From NCBI GenBank assembly GCA_963716115.1, contig CAVQSZ010000017.1, positions 186,001 to 250,000 on the forward strand: DNA of 64,000 nucleotides. The letters run 5' to 3'. Source of the DNA: AP-15 sp963716115 (GTDB lineage: Bacteria; Pseudomonadota; Alphaproteobacteria; ATCC43930; CGMCC-115725). A model generated the notes under the pieces. It saw nothing but the letters and a program-made list of their open reading frames with translations, did no database searches and had not been told where the DNA came from. Positions 7,844 to 16,149 of this stretch are shown piece after piece. The position numbers and the translations under genes are program-made. The stretch's first letter is position 1. Each line of letters begins with the position of its first letter.

Positions 7844-8089
7844 CAGCAAAACATTTCGTCGAGCGCCGGCCGTTCCTGCGGCTCCGGCTTCTCCTCCACG
7901 GCTCGAGCAAAATCGTCGTCGAGCTTGGAAACGACCGCATCCAGCCAGCTCCAATCATCGGCCATCAGGCTCGAGGATCACGGCGCTGCCGTGGCGGCGG
8001 ATCCGAACCGCATCGCCCTGGAACCGAAAATCTTTCGGAAGCCGCACCGCTTGCGACCGCCCGGACCAGAAGAGCCTCGCCGTTTCCAT
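7843..8089 (-). CDS. vapB: VapB-type antitoxin (AbrB/SpoVT-like), frameshifted
   Basis: Starts METARLFWSGRSQAVRLPKDF, the N-terminal DNA-binding strand pattern of VapB (SGRSQAVRLP is diagnostic). The frame meets a TGA soon after VILEPDG; removing one G at about 7960-7963 restores ADDWSWLDAVVSKLDDDF and an acidic toxin-binding tail that ends exactly at the TGA overlapping vapC. The total of 247 nt equals 82 codons plus one base, as expected for a single insertion. If the break is real, VapC would lack a full antitoxin, which would be toxic, so a sequence error is more likely. Confidence 0.82.
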
Positions 8090-8149
8090 TGCCGTCGCTC
8101 GCGAAGGGTGCCGGATGGCAATGATATATAGCAGCAGAAAGATCCGGGC

Positions 8150-9829
8150 TCAATACCCGACCGCGGCCCCGGCCGGGCGGCGCGGGTCGCTGACGCCCTG
8201 GAGCCGGCCGCCCTCGCCGACCGCGATCAGCTCGACGGCGCCCCAGGGCCGCTGCTCGACGAGCTTGTAGCCCATGCCCGCGAGCGCCGCCGCGGTTTCC
8301 GGGAACAGGCCGCCGCGCTCGTAATAGACCGTATCCGGCAGCCATTGGTGATGCAGCCGGGGGGCCTCGACCGCCTGCTGCGGCGTCATCCCGTAATCGA
8401 CGATGTTCATGATCGTCTCGAGGACCGCAGTGATGATCCGCGGGCCGCCGGGGCTGCCGAGCACGAGGACGACCTTGCCGTCTTTTTCGACCACGGTCGG
8501 CGTCATCGAGGAAAGCGGGCGCTTGCCCGGCGCGATCGCGTTGGCGCCGCCCTGAACCAGCCCGTAGAGGTTGGGCTTTCCGGGCTTCGCCGCGAAATCG
8601 TCCATCTCGTTGTTGAGCAGGAAGCCCGTGCCCGGCGCCATCACCGCGGCGCCGAAGAAGCCGTTCAACGTGTAGGTCACGGCGACCGCGTTGCCCTCGC
8701 CGTCGACAACCGAATAATGCGTCGTCTCCGCCTTTTCCCGCGTCGTGGGGACGGGCGCATCGGAAGGCGGCCGCTCGGCGCCGATCGCGGCGCGAACCCC
8801 GGCGGCGTATCCCTTCGACAGCAGCCGGTCGAGCGGGTTGGCGACAAAGGCCGGATCGCCGAGCGTCGTGTTGCGGTCGTGGTAGGCGCGGCGCATCGCC
8901 TCCACCGTCAGCGCCACCGAGCGCGCCGAGCGGAAGCCCAGCGCCTTCATGTCCCAGCCTTCGAGGATGTTCAGGATCTCGCACATCGTCGCCCCGCCCG
9001 AGCTCGGCGGCGGGGCCGACAGCAGCGCATAGCCGCGATAGGAGCAGGTCAGCGGCGGCCCCTCGGTCGCGGCATATCCGGCGAAGTCGCGCGCCGTCAG
9101 GACGCCGCCGTTCGCGGCGCTGGCCCTTTCGACCGCTTGCGGCAGCGAGCCCTGATAAAAGGCGTCCGGCCCCTCGGTCGCGATCCGTTCCAATGTCAGG
9201 GCGAGATCCGGCTGGACGAGGCGGTCGCCGGGCGCGAAGCGGCCGCCGTCGGGGCGCAGGAAGACCTTGGCCGCGACCGGGTCGCGGGCGAGGCGGTCGG
9301 CCTTGCCGTCGAGGATATGCGTGTCGGCCGGTCCCAGCACAAAGCCGTCGCGGGCGAGCGCGATCGCCGGGGCGAGCAATGCCGCGCGGGCCAGCCTGCC
9401 GTATTCGCGCGCCGCGCGCTCGAGCCCCATGACCGTGCCCGGCACGCCGGCGGCGCGGTAGCCCCAGCGGCTCAGCTCGTCGACGGGCCTGCCGTCGGGG
9501 TCGAGAAACATCGCCGCGGTCGAGGCCGCCGGCGCCGTCTCACGAAAATTGATGAAGGTGTCGCGGCCGTCGGCGAGATGGATGGTCATGAACCCGCCGC
9601 CGCCGATATTGCCGCAGCACGGGTCGACGACCGCGAGCGCATAGCCGACCGCGACCGCCGCATCGATCGCGTTGCCGCCTTCGGCGAGGATGCGCGCCCC
9701 GGCCTCGGAAGCATGGCGCTGCGAGGTCACCACCATGCCGCGCCGCGCCTCGACCGACGGCGGCGAGGCCGCCTGCGCGGCGCCGCCGACGACGATCAGC
9801 GCCGCCGCAGCGAGGAGGCGAGCGGTCAT
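8150..9829 (-). CDS. gamma-glutamyltransferase, exported
   Basis: Cleaves the gamma-glutamyl bond of glutathione and related amides in the periplasm. It is made as a proenzyme that cuts itself before the catalytic threonine. The 559-residue protein has a Sec signal peptide (AAAALIVVGGAAQA), the large-subunit glutamate-binding region FINFRETAP, and the processing site ETT/HYSVVD with catalytic Thr370. The PSSGG motif that binds the substrate carboxylate is near residue 275. It overlaps the upstream flavoprotein hydroxylase by 4 bp (ATGA), so it is the last gene of that operon. A link to glutathione- or glutamyl-conjugated intermediates is possible but inferred. Confidence 0.93.
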   Translation of the reverse strand: MTARLLAAAALIVVGGAAQAASPPSVEARRGMVVTSQRHASEAGARILAEGGNAIDAAVAVGYALAVVDPCCGNIGGGGFMTIHLADGRDTFINFRETAPAASTAAMFLDPDGRPVDELSRWGYRAAGVPGTVMGLERAAREYGRLARAALLAPAIALARDGFVLGPADTHILDGKADRLARDPVAAKVFLRPDGGRFAPGDRLVQPDLALTLERIATEGPDAFYQGSLPQAVERASAANGGVLTARDFAGYAATEGPPLTCSYRGYALLSAPPPSSGGATMCEILNILEGWDMKALGFRSARSVALTVEAMRRAYHDRNTTLGDPAFVANPLDRLLSKGYAAGVRAAIGAERPPSDAPVPTTREKAETTHYSVVDGEGNAVAVTYTLNGFFGAAVMAPGTGFLLNNEMDDFAAKPGKPNLYGLVQGGANAIAPGKRPLSSMTPTVVEKDGKVVLVLGSPGGPRIITAVLETIMNIVDYGMTPQQAVEAPRLHHQWLPDTVYYERGGLFPETAAALAGMGYKLVEQRPWGAVELIAVGEGGRLQGVSDPRRPAGAAVGY

Positions 9830-11079
9830 CCGCGCCGGGCGAGGGTCTGGCGGTCGTAGCCGGCGACCTGCTTGTAGCGTTCCGACAACGCCATCAGCTC
9901 GTCCCGCCCGATCACCCGGTCGATATTGTCGAACGGCTTGTCGCCGGTGCGCAGATAAACCTCGCGCAGGATCGCGTCGGGCGGGTTGGCGCGGTTGGCG
10001 CGCACGACATTCGCCGTCGCCTCGAGCCGGAGCGCCTCGTAGTCGCGCAGCGCCGCGACCGGATCGCCCGCCGCTGCGAGGCAGTCAGCGAGGGCGCGGG
10101 CGTCGACGATCGCCTGGCCGGCGCCGTTCGAGCCGCGCGGCACCATCGGGTGCGCGGCGTCGCCGAGCAACGTGACGCGGCCAAAGCTCCACCGCGGCAG
10201 CGGCTCCTGATCGACCATCGGGAATTCGAGGATCGCGTCGGCGGCGCAGATCATCGCCGGCACGTCGAGCCAGTCGAAATGCCAGTCGGCGAAGGCGCCG
10301 AGAAAATCCTTGAGCTCGCCCGGCCGGTTCCAGTCGCGCGTCTCGTGCTTCGGCGTTTCGATCTCGGCGACCCAGTTGACGAGCTGCCGTCCGTCGCCGT
10401 CGATATCGTCGCGGATCGGATAGACCACCATCTTGCCGGTCGCGAGCCAGCCGGCGCGCACCATGCTGGCCCCCGACAAAAACCGCGGCCAGCGCGTCAC
10501 CCCGCGCCACATGTTGTAGCCCGAATAAACGGGCTCGCCCTCCTTCGGGTAGAGCTGCCGGCGGATCGCCGAATGGATGCCGTCGCAGCCGACCGCCACC
10601 CGGGCGCGCTGAGGCGGCAGCTCCTCCTCGGTCTGCGGGTGCTCGAACCGGAGGGTCACGGCCTCGCCGTCCTGCTCGAAGCCGGCGCAGCGCCAGCCGG
10701 TGACGAGCCGATCGCGCCCGGCCCGGCGGACAAAGGCGTCGGCCAGCGTCTTTTGCAGGTCGCCGCGGTGGATCGAGTATTGCGGCCAGTCGTAGCCGGC
10801 CTCGCGGCCCAGCTTCTCGCGGTAGATCAGCTGGCCGAAGCGGTTGAAGAAGCAGGCCTCGGCAGTGGCGATCCCGACCCGCGCCAGGGCGGCCTCGAGC
10901 CCGAGCCGGGAGAGCTCCCGCGTCGCATGCGGCAACACGTTGATGCCGACCCCGACCGGGCGGATCGCCGGCGCCGCCTCATAAATCCGGCACGGGACGC
11001 CGGCCCGATGCAGCGCCAGGCCAAGGGTCAGCCCGCCGACCCCGGCGCCGACGATGATCACCTCCATGACCCGGTCCAT
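9826..11079 (-). CDS. FAD-dependent aromatic hydroxylase (salicylate hydroxylase/PhzS-like)
   Basis: A class A flavoprotein monooxygenase of 417 aa. It has the three fingerprints: GAGVGGLTLGLAL (FAD ADP-binding, from residue 11), GCDGIHSAIRR (DG motif) and GDAAHPMVPRGSNG (GD motif binding the FAD ribityl chain). These enzymes add one oxygen to an aromatic or heteroaromatic ring using NAD(P)H. The start ATG at 11079 or the one at 11067 could be used. It sits between a gentisate-dioxygenase-like gene and gamma-glutamyltransferase, suggesting that it supplies a dihydroxylated substrate for ring cleavage; the exact substrate is inferred. Confidence 0.9.
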   Translation of the reverse strand: MDRVMEVIIVGAGVGGLTLGLALHRAGVPCRIYEAAPAIRPVGVGINVLPHATRELSRLGLEAALARVGIATAEACFFNRFGQLIYREKLGREAGYDWPQYSIHRGDLQKTLADAFVRRAGRDRLVTGWRCAGFEQDGEAVTLRFEHPQTEEELPPQRARVAVGCDGIHSAIRRQLYPKEGEPVYSGYNMWRGVTRWPRFLSGASMVRAGWLATGKMVVYPIRDDIDGDGRQLVNWVAEIETPKHETRDWNRPGELKDFLGAFADWHFDWLDVPAMICAADAILEFPMVDQEPLPRWSFGRVTLLGDAAHPMVPRGSNGAGQAIVDARALADCLAAAGDPVAALRDYEALRLEATANVVRANRANPPDAILREVYLRTGDKPFDNIDRVIGRDELMALSERYKQVAGYDRQTLARRG

Positions 11080-11100
11080 CCGGCGCCGCCGGCCGCCGTC

Positions 11101-12149
11101 TCAGGCGTTGCCGCGCTGCTCGCGCCACAGGCCGAGCCCCTGCTGCACCGGCCGGTCGGAAAAGCTGAACAGCACGGATTGGGCCTCGGCCTGATGGCTG
11201 ACCGGCAGCCAGCCCGGCGCGACGAAGATGTCGTGCGGCTCCCAGCGAAACACCTGGTCGCCGACCCGGCTCTCGCCCTTGCCTTCGACCACGACATAGA
11301 CCGCGCCGTCGGTCGAGCGGTAGGGGCGGCTGGCGAAGCCCTTCGGCAGCAGCTGGATGAAGGCGCCGATCGTCGGCATCGCCGAGGCGCCGCTTGCCGG
11401 GTTGACATAGCGCAATTTGTGCCCGTGGCAGGGGTCGGGGTCTTCGTTGCGGCTAGTGCATCGAGCGATTCGCGCGAGCGGGCGTAGGGGTAGTTGAACA
11501 CCGGCGAGGTCTTGACCGAGGGCCGCCAATCGACCGGCAGCAGATTGTTGGCGTAGCGCGCGGCGCTGTCGCCCTCGGGCCTTGTGACCGTCTGCTCGTC
11601 GCTCTCGCCCGGCTCGGCAAAGCTCGCGTCGAGCAGCCGCACGAGCGGGATGTCGAGCCCGTCGAGCCAGACCATCGGCTCCGGCGTGTCGTTGCCGTGG
11701 TCGTGCCAGGTCCAGGACGGCGTGATCACGAAATCGCCGGGCCGCATCGTCGTGCGCTCGCCATCGACGGCGGTGTAGGCGCCCGAGCCCTCGATGATGA
11801 AGCGCAGGGCCGATTGCGTGTGCCGGTGCGCCGGCGCGACCTCGCCCGGCAGGATCAATTGCAGCCCGGCGAACAAGGAATGGGTGATCGAGGTCTCGCC
11901 CTTGAGCCCGGGGTTTTCCAGGATCAGCACGCGGCGGGTCGCCTCCTGCGCGCTGATCAGCCCGCCCGAGCGCATCAGATAGGGCCGCACCTCGCGGTAA
12001 CGCCAGATCGCCGGCAGGCACGGGGTCACCGGCTGCGGCGTGACCAGCGCATGCAGCCGCTCCCACAAGGGCGCCAGATTGGCCGCGCCGATCTCGGCGT
12101 AGAAGGCTTCGCGCTCGGGCGTCCGGGCGGCGGCTTGCTCGGTGGCCAT
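11101..12149 (-). CDS. gentisate 1,2-dioxygenase-like bicupin, frameshifted
   Basis: A ring-cleavage dioxygenase of the gentisate/1-hydroxy-2-naphthoate family with two cupin domains. The first has the Fe(II) ligands in PAHRHTQSALRFIIEG and later SWTWHDHG; the second cupin ends with EPHDIFVAPGW. The N-terminus LWERLHALVTPQP matches the family. The frame breaks at CTAG, 11453-11456; adding one base restores SRNEDPDPCHGHKLRYVNP and the normal end at 11101. Length (1049 nt) fits a single deletion in a 349-codon gene. AGGAG precedes the ATG at 12149. It likely cleaves a para-dihydroxylated ring made by the neighbouring hydroxylase. Confidence 0.88.
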
Positions 12150-12168
12150 GACCCGTCTCCTGCGCGCC

Positions 12169-13099
12169 TCAGGCGGCCCTGGCGCGCGGCCTTTCGCCGA
12201 GCGTGAAGCCGATCTTGGCGAGGTCGGCGAGCAACGCCGCCGATTGCGCCTCGCTCAGCGCCGCCATCGGCGGACGCACCGCCGCCCAGGCGGGGTCGTT
12301 GTGGAAATGGGCGACGACCCGCTTCAACGCCGGCACCATCGGATAGGCCTGCAACGCCTTGCGCACCGTCGTGATCCCGGCCTGCAAGGCGTCCGCCTGC
12401 GGCGTGCGCCAATTGTCGTAGACCTTCTTGATGCCGGGTACGTTGACGTTGCCCGAGGCGGTGATGCAGCCGACCGCACCCTTGCGCAATCCGTCGAGCA
12501 GAAACACCTCGGAGCCGGGAAAGACGGCAAAGCCCGGATAGCGGTCGAGCAAGCGCCGCGGTGTTGCCCCAATCGCCCGAGCTGTCCTTCAGCCCGACCA
12601 CGGTATCGGGGTAGGCCCTGATCAGACGGCCGACGAGGTCGAGCGAGTAGCCGACCACCGCCACCGGCGGGATATGGTAGAGGAACATCTTGAGCGCCGG
12701 CGAGGCGACCTTGTCGATGACCCCGGAAATGAAGGCGAAGACGCCGTCGTCGCCGACCGGCTTGTAGTAGAAGGGCGGCAGCATCAAGACGCCGCCGCAG
12801 CCGTGGCCGACCGCGTGGCGCGCAAGGGTTGCGGCCTCGGTCACCGAGCAGGCGCCGGTCCCCGGCATCAGCTTCGCCGCTGGAACGCCGGACCCGACCA
12901 GCCGGTCGAGGAGCGCCATCCGCTCGCCCGCCGACATCGAGTTCGCCTCGCTGGTCGTGCCGAAGATCGCCAGCCCGCCCGCGCCCTGGTCGAGCAGCCA
13001 CCGGCAGAACGCGACAAACCGCCCGGCGTCGGGCTCGCCCTGCGGCGTGAACGGGGTCAGGACGGGGACCAGCACCCCGCCGAACGGCTGCGATGGCAT
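12169..13099 (-). CDS. DapA-family lyase (dihydrodipicolinate synthase-like), frameshifted
   Basis: A class I aldolase-fold protein that forms a Schiff base with pyruvate-type substrates. It has GTTSEANSM (substrate-binding GTTGE-like loop), the Tyr in PPFYYKPV and the catalytic Lys in VVGLKDSSGD. The frame breaks at 12550-12553 (CAAG; reading CAG restores LLDRYPGFAVFPGSEVFLL) and ends at 12169. Corrected length is about 309 aa. GAGGAG precedes the ATG at 13099. True DapA makes lysine precursors, but the position inside an aromatic-degradation run suggests a hydratase-aldolase or other catabolic lyase; family members do both. Confidence 0.85.
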
Positions 13100-13336
13100 C
13101 TGACGGCTCCTCTGGCGCTTTGCGGCAATAAGCGACGCCGCCGCGACCCGCGTCAACTCCCGTTTCCGCCGGCGCGGGATCGCAAGCGGAAAGCGCACGC
13201 TCCTGGCCGGCGCGTCGAGCTTTTGCAAAAAGCCGCGTTGGGCGCGTTGTCCGGAGCGCTTGCGGTCAATCGCAATCGGGCGAAGGCGACAGCCGATCGC
13301 GGTGTGAGGCCGGATGGTCAGAGCGGCGATCCGCGC

Positions 13337-13585
13337 TCAGCCGCCGCCGATCTTGGGGATCAGGTAGATTTCGCTCTCGGGGCGCAGCGGGGCGAGGTAG
13401 GCGTCCTGGAAAATTTCGCCGTCGATCGCCACCGCCATGCTCTCCTCGATCTGGCGGCCAAGGCCGGGAAAGCGCCGGTCGAGCTCGAGCACCATGCGAC
13501 GAAAGGTGTTCGCCTCCACCTCGAGCTCGGTCGCGCCGCCGGTGAACCGGCGGGCGGCCTGGCCCGAGATCACGACGCGGGGCAT
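13337..13585 (-). CDS. MoaD/ThiS-family sulfur-carrier protein
   Basis: An 82-residue beta-grasp protein ending in PKIGGG, the exposed Gly-Gly tail that is adenylated and thiocarboxylated in sulfur carriers. The spacing of ELEVEANTFRRMVLELDRRFPGL matches MoaD-like proteins. It lies just downstream of two molybdopterin-binding oxidoreductase subunits, suggesting a dedicated carrier for cofactor synthesis or sulfuration, or another sulfur-transfer role. It is not clearly the housekeeping moaD because no moaE is adjacent. A palindromic repeat separates it from the upstream large-subunit gene. Confidence 0.8.
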   Translation of the reverse strand: MPRVVISGQAARRFTGGATELEVEANTFRRMVLELDRRFPGLGRQIEESMAVAIDGEIFQDAYLAPLRPESEIYLIPKIGGG

Positions 13586-13617
13586 TGCCGAACCCTATTC
13601 TCTTAAATCCGCCTCCC

Positions 13618-13676
13618 GCCGAGATTGCCGCGGCGCCTCGCAATGACAGGTGAATTGTCATTGCGAGCGTCAGCGG
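13618..13676. repeat. palindromic repeat of the TCATTGCGAG family
   Basis: Two inverted copies of the same unit face each other: GCCGAGATTGCCGCGGCGC...CAATGAC (13618-13648) and GTCATTGCGAGCGTCAGCGG (13657-13676). Related units occur at 16058-16141 and 45196-45311. They lie only between genes and look like a REP/BIME-type family. This copy separates moaD-like from the second molybdopterin subunit. Confidence 0.75.
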
Positions 13677-13700
13677 AGCACTCTCGGCGGCACATGCGCG

Positions 13701-15993
13701 CTACTCGGCCGCCCGCCGCACCGGCTCCTTGGCGTCGAGCGCGGCGCGCAGCCGCGGCGGCGACATCGGCAGGTCGCGCAGGCGGATGCCGGTCGCCGCG
13801 GCGATCGCGTTGGCGACCGCGGCCATCGGCGGCACGATCGGCACCTCGCCGACGCCGCGCGCGCCGAACGGGTGGCGCGGGTTCGGCACCTCGACCATCA
13901 CCGCCTCGATCATCGGCAGGTCGGAGGCGACCGGGCAGCGATAGTCGAGAAAGCCCGGGTTTTCGAGCCTTCCGTCCTTGTCGTAGATGTATTCCTCGTT
14001 CAAGGCCCAGCCGATCCCCTGGGTGACGCCGCCCTGGATCTGGCCCTCGACATAGGAAGGATGGATCGCCCGGCCGACATCCTGGATCGCGGTGTAGCGC
14101 AGGATCTTGACGTGGCCGGTTTCCGGGTCGACCTCGACATCGCAGATGTGGGTGGCAAAGCCGGGGCCCGCACCTTGCGCGTTGATCGACACCTCGGAGG
14201 TGATCGGGCCGCCGGTGCGCCCCGATTTGATCGCGATCTCCGCGAGCGGCAGCGGCTCGAAGCTGCCGGCGTTGGCCCCGGCCGGCCAGGCCTTGCCGTC
14301 CTTCCACTCGACCGCGTCGGGGCTGATGTCCCAGATCATCGCGGCGCGCTGCTTCATCTGCTCGACGCATTTCTCGGCGGCTTGGGTCGCAGCCATGCCG
14401 GTGGCGAAGGTGACGCGGCTGCCGCCGGTCAGGAACGAGAAGCCGATGGAGCTCGTGTCGGCGATGACCGGCCGCACGCGCTCGACCGGAAGCCCGAGGA
14501 TCTCGGCCACCATCATCGCCATCGAGGCGCGCGAGCCGCCGATGTCGGGATTGCCGGTGACGACGACGGCGGTGCCGTCCTCGTTGACGTGGACCGCAGC
14601 GCTCGACTCGCCGCCGATGTTGAACCAGAAGCCCGAGGCGATGCCGCGGCCCTGGTTGGGACCCAGCTTCTCCTTCAGATGCGGGTGGTTCTTCGCCGCC
14701 TCGACGGTCGCCTGATAGCCGATGTTCTGCCAGGTCGGGCCGTGCACCGCCTTGACCCCGTCGGTCGCCGCGTTCTTCTCGCGCAGCGCCAACGGGTCGA
14801 TGCCGAGCTCGCGGGCCAATTCGTCGAGGCAGCTTTCCACACCCCAGGACGAGTTCGGCGCCCCGGGCGCGCGGTAGGCTGCGACCTTGGGCCGGTTCGA
14901 GACCACGTCATAGCCGGTGACCCTGGCGTTCGGCAGGTCGTACATCGCGAAGGCGCACATGCAGCCGGGGCCCACCGGCGAGCCCGGAAAGGCGCCCGCC
15001 TGATATTTGAGCACGACCTCGCCGGCGGTCAGCCGCCCGTCGCGCTTGGCGCCGAGCTTGACCTCGATCGTGCCGCCCGCCGCCGGGCCGGTGCCGCGGA
15101 ACACCTCCTCGCGGCTCATCACCATCTTGATCGGCCGGCCGGTCTTCTTCGCCAGCGCCAGCGCCACGGGCTCCAGGTAAACGAGGGTCTTGCCGCCGAA
15201 GCCGCCGCCGATCTCGGCCGGGATCGCGCGGATGTCCGCGATGTCGATGCCGAGCAGTTTGGCGCAATAGGCGCGGACCATGAACTGGCCCTGGCTCGAG
15301 CTCCAGATCGTGCACTGACCATCGGCGGCGAACGAGACGACGCAGGCATGCGGCTCGATATAGGCCTGATGCACCGGCTGGCTCGTATAGCGCCGCTCGA
15401 TGATCAAATCGGCGTCGCGGAAGCCGGCCTCGACATCGCCCTTCGCAAACCCGATCCGCTTGGCGACGTTCGAGGGATGCGTCGGCTTCGGGATCGACCC
15501 CCTGGGTGAACAAATCGTCGTGCAGCAGCGGCGCGTCGGGGGCCATCGCGTCCTCGACATCGATGACGTGCGGCAGCACGTGATAGTCGACCTCGATCAG
15601 CGCGCAGGCCTCCTCGGCGATCGCCGCCGAGGTCGCCGCCACCGCGGCCACCGCGTGGCCGTCATAGAGCGCCTTGTCGCGGGCCATGCAGTTGCGCGAC
15701 AGATCGCGGAAGTTCATCGGCCCCTCGCCGACAAACGCCTCCTCGGATGCGATCGGCGGGAAATCCTCCCAGGTGACGATGGCCTTGACGCCGGGCAACG
15801 CCTTTGCCTTCTCGGTGTCGATCGAGAGGATGCGGGCATGCGCGTGCGGGCTGCGCTTCACTTTGCCCCACAACATGCCGGGCATCACCATGTCGGCCCC
15901 GAAATTGGCCCGTCCGGTCACCTTGTCGACGCCGTCCGGGCGGATCGGCCGGGTGCCGACCACCTTCTGAAATTCCTTGGCGATGTAAGTCAT
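13701..15993 (-). CDS. molybdopterin-binding large subunit of a xanthine-dehydrogenase-family enzyme, second paralogue, frameshifted
   Basis: Large catalytic subunit of a molybdenum hydroxylase. It has KVTGRANFGADM near the N-terminus, EIGGGFGGKT, AYRAPGAP (cofactor contacts) and the active-site Glu in FGARGVGEVPIVPP. The frame breaks at 15490-15492 where GGG should be GG; correction restores KPTHPSNVAKRIGFAKGD. Length is 764 codons plus one base. It is a close paralogue of the gene at 16150-18441: long stretches are nearly identical, though key surface segments differ. It has no second FAD or 2Fe-2S gene of its own, so it may use those upstream as an alternative large subunit. Confidence 0.9.
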
Positions 15994-16057
15994 CAGGACC
16001 TCACTCCCGCTGTGCAGTCACTCCCGCGGCGGCGGACCGCCGGGAGGTAATTCTTCC

Positions 16058-16141
16058 GTCATTGCGAGCACAGCGCGGCAATCTCGTGCGTCCTGGCTCG
16101 TCCGATCGAGATTGCTTCGTCGCTGCGCTTCTCGCAATGAC
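16058..16141. repeat. palindromic repeat pair between the two large-subunit paralogues
   Basis: GTCATTGCGAGCACAGCGCGG...CTCG (16058-16086) and its inverted partner CGAGATTGCTTCGTCGCTGCG...TGAC (16107-16141). Same family as 13618-13676 and 45196-45311. It occupies most of the 156-bp gap between the tandem genes, and could form a large hairpin that reduces expression of the downstream copy. Confidence 0.8.
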
Positions 16142-16149
16142 AACACCTG

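Noticed and set aside
8345..9859. Long plus-strand open frame opposite gamma-glutamyltransferase
   Set aside because: Composition is a mirror of the coding strand of a GC-rich gene; no domain or motif is present. Several similar antisense frames (for example 13650-15509, 47923-49737, 58591-60393) were rejected for the same reason.
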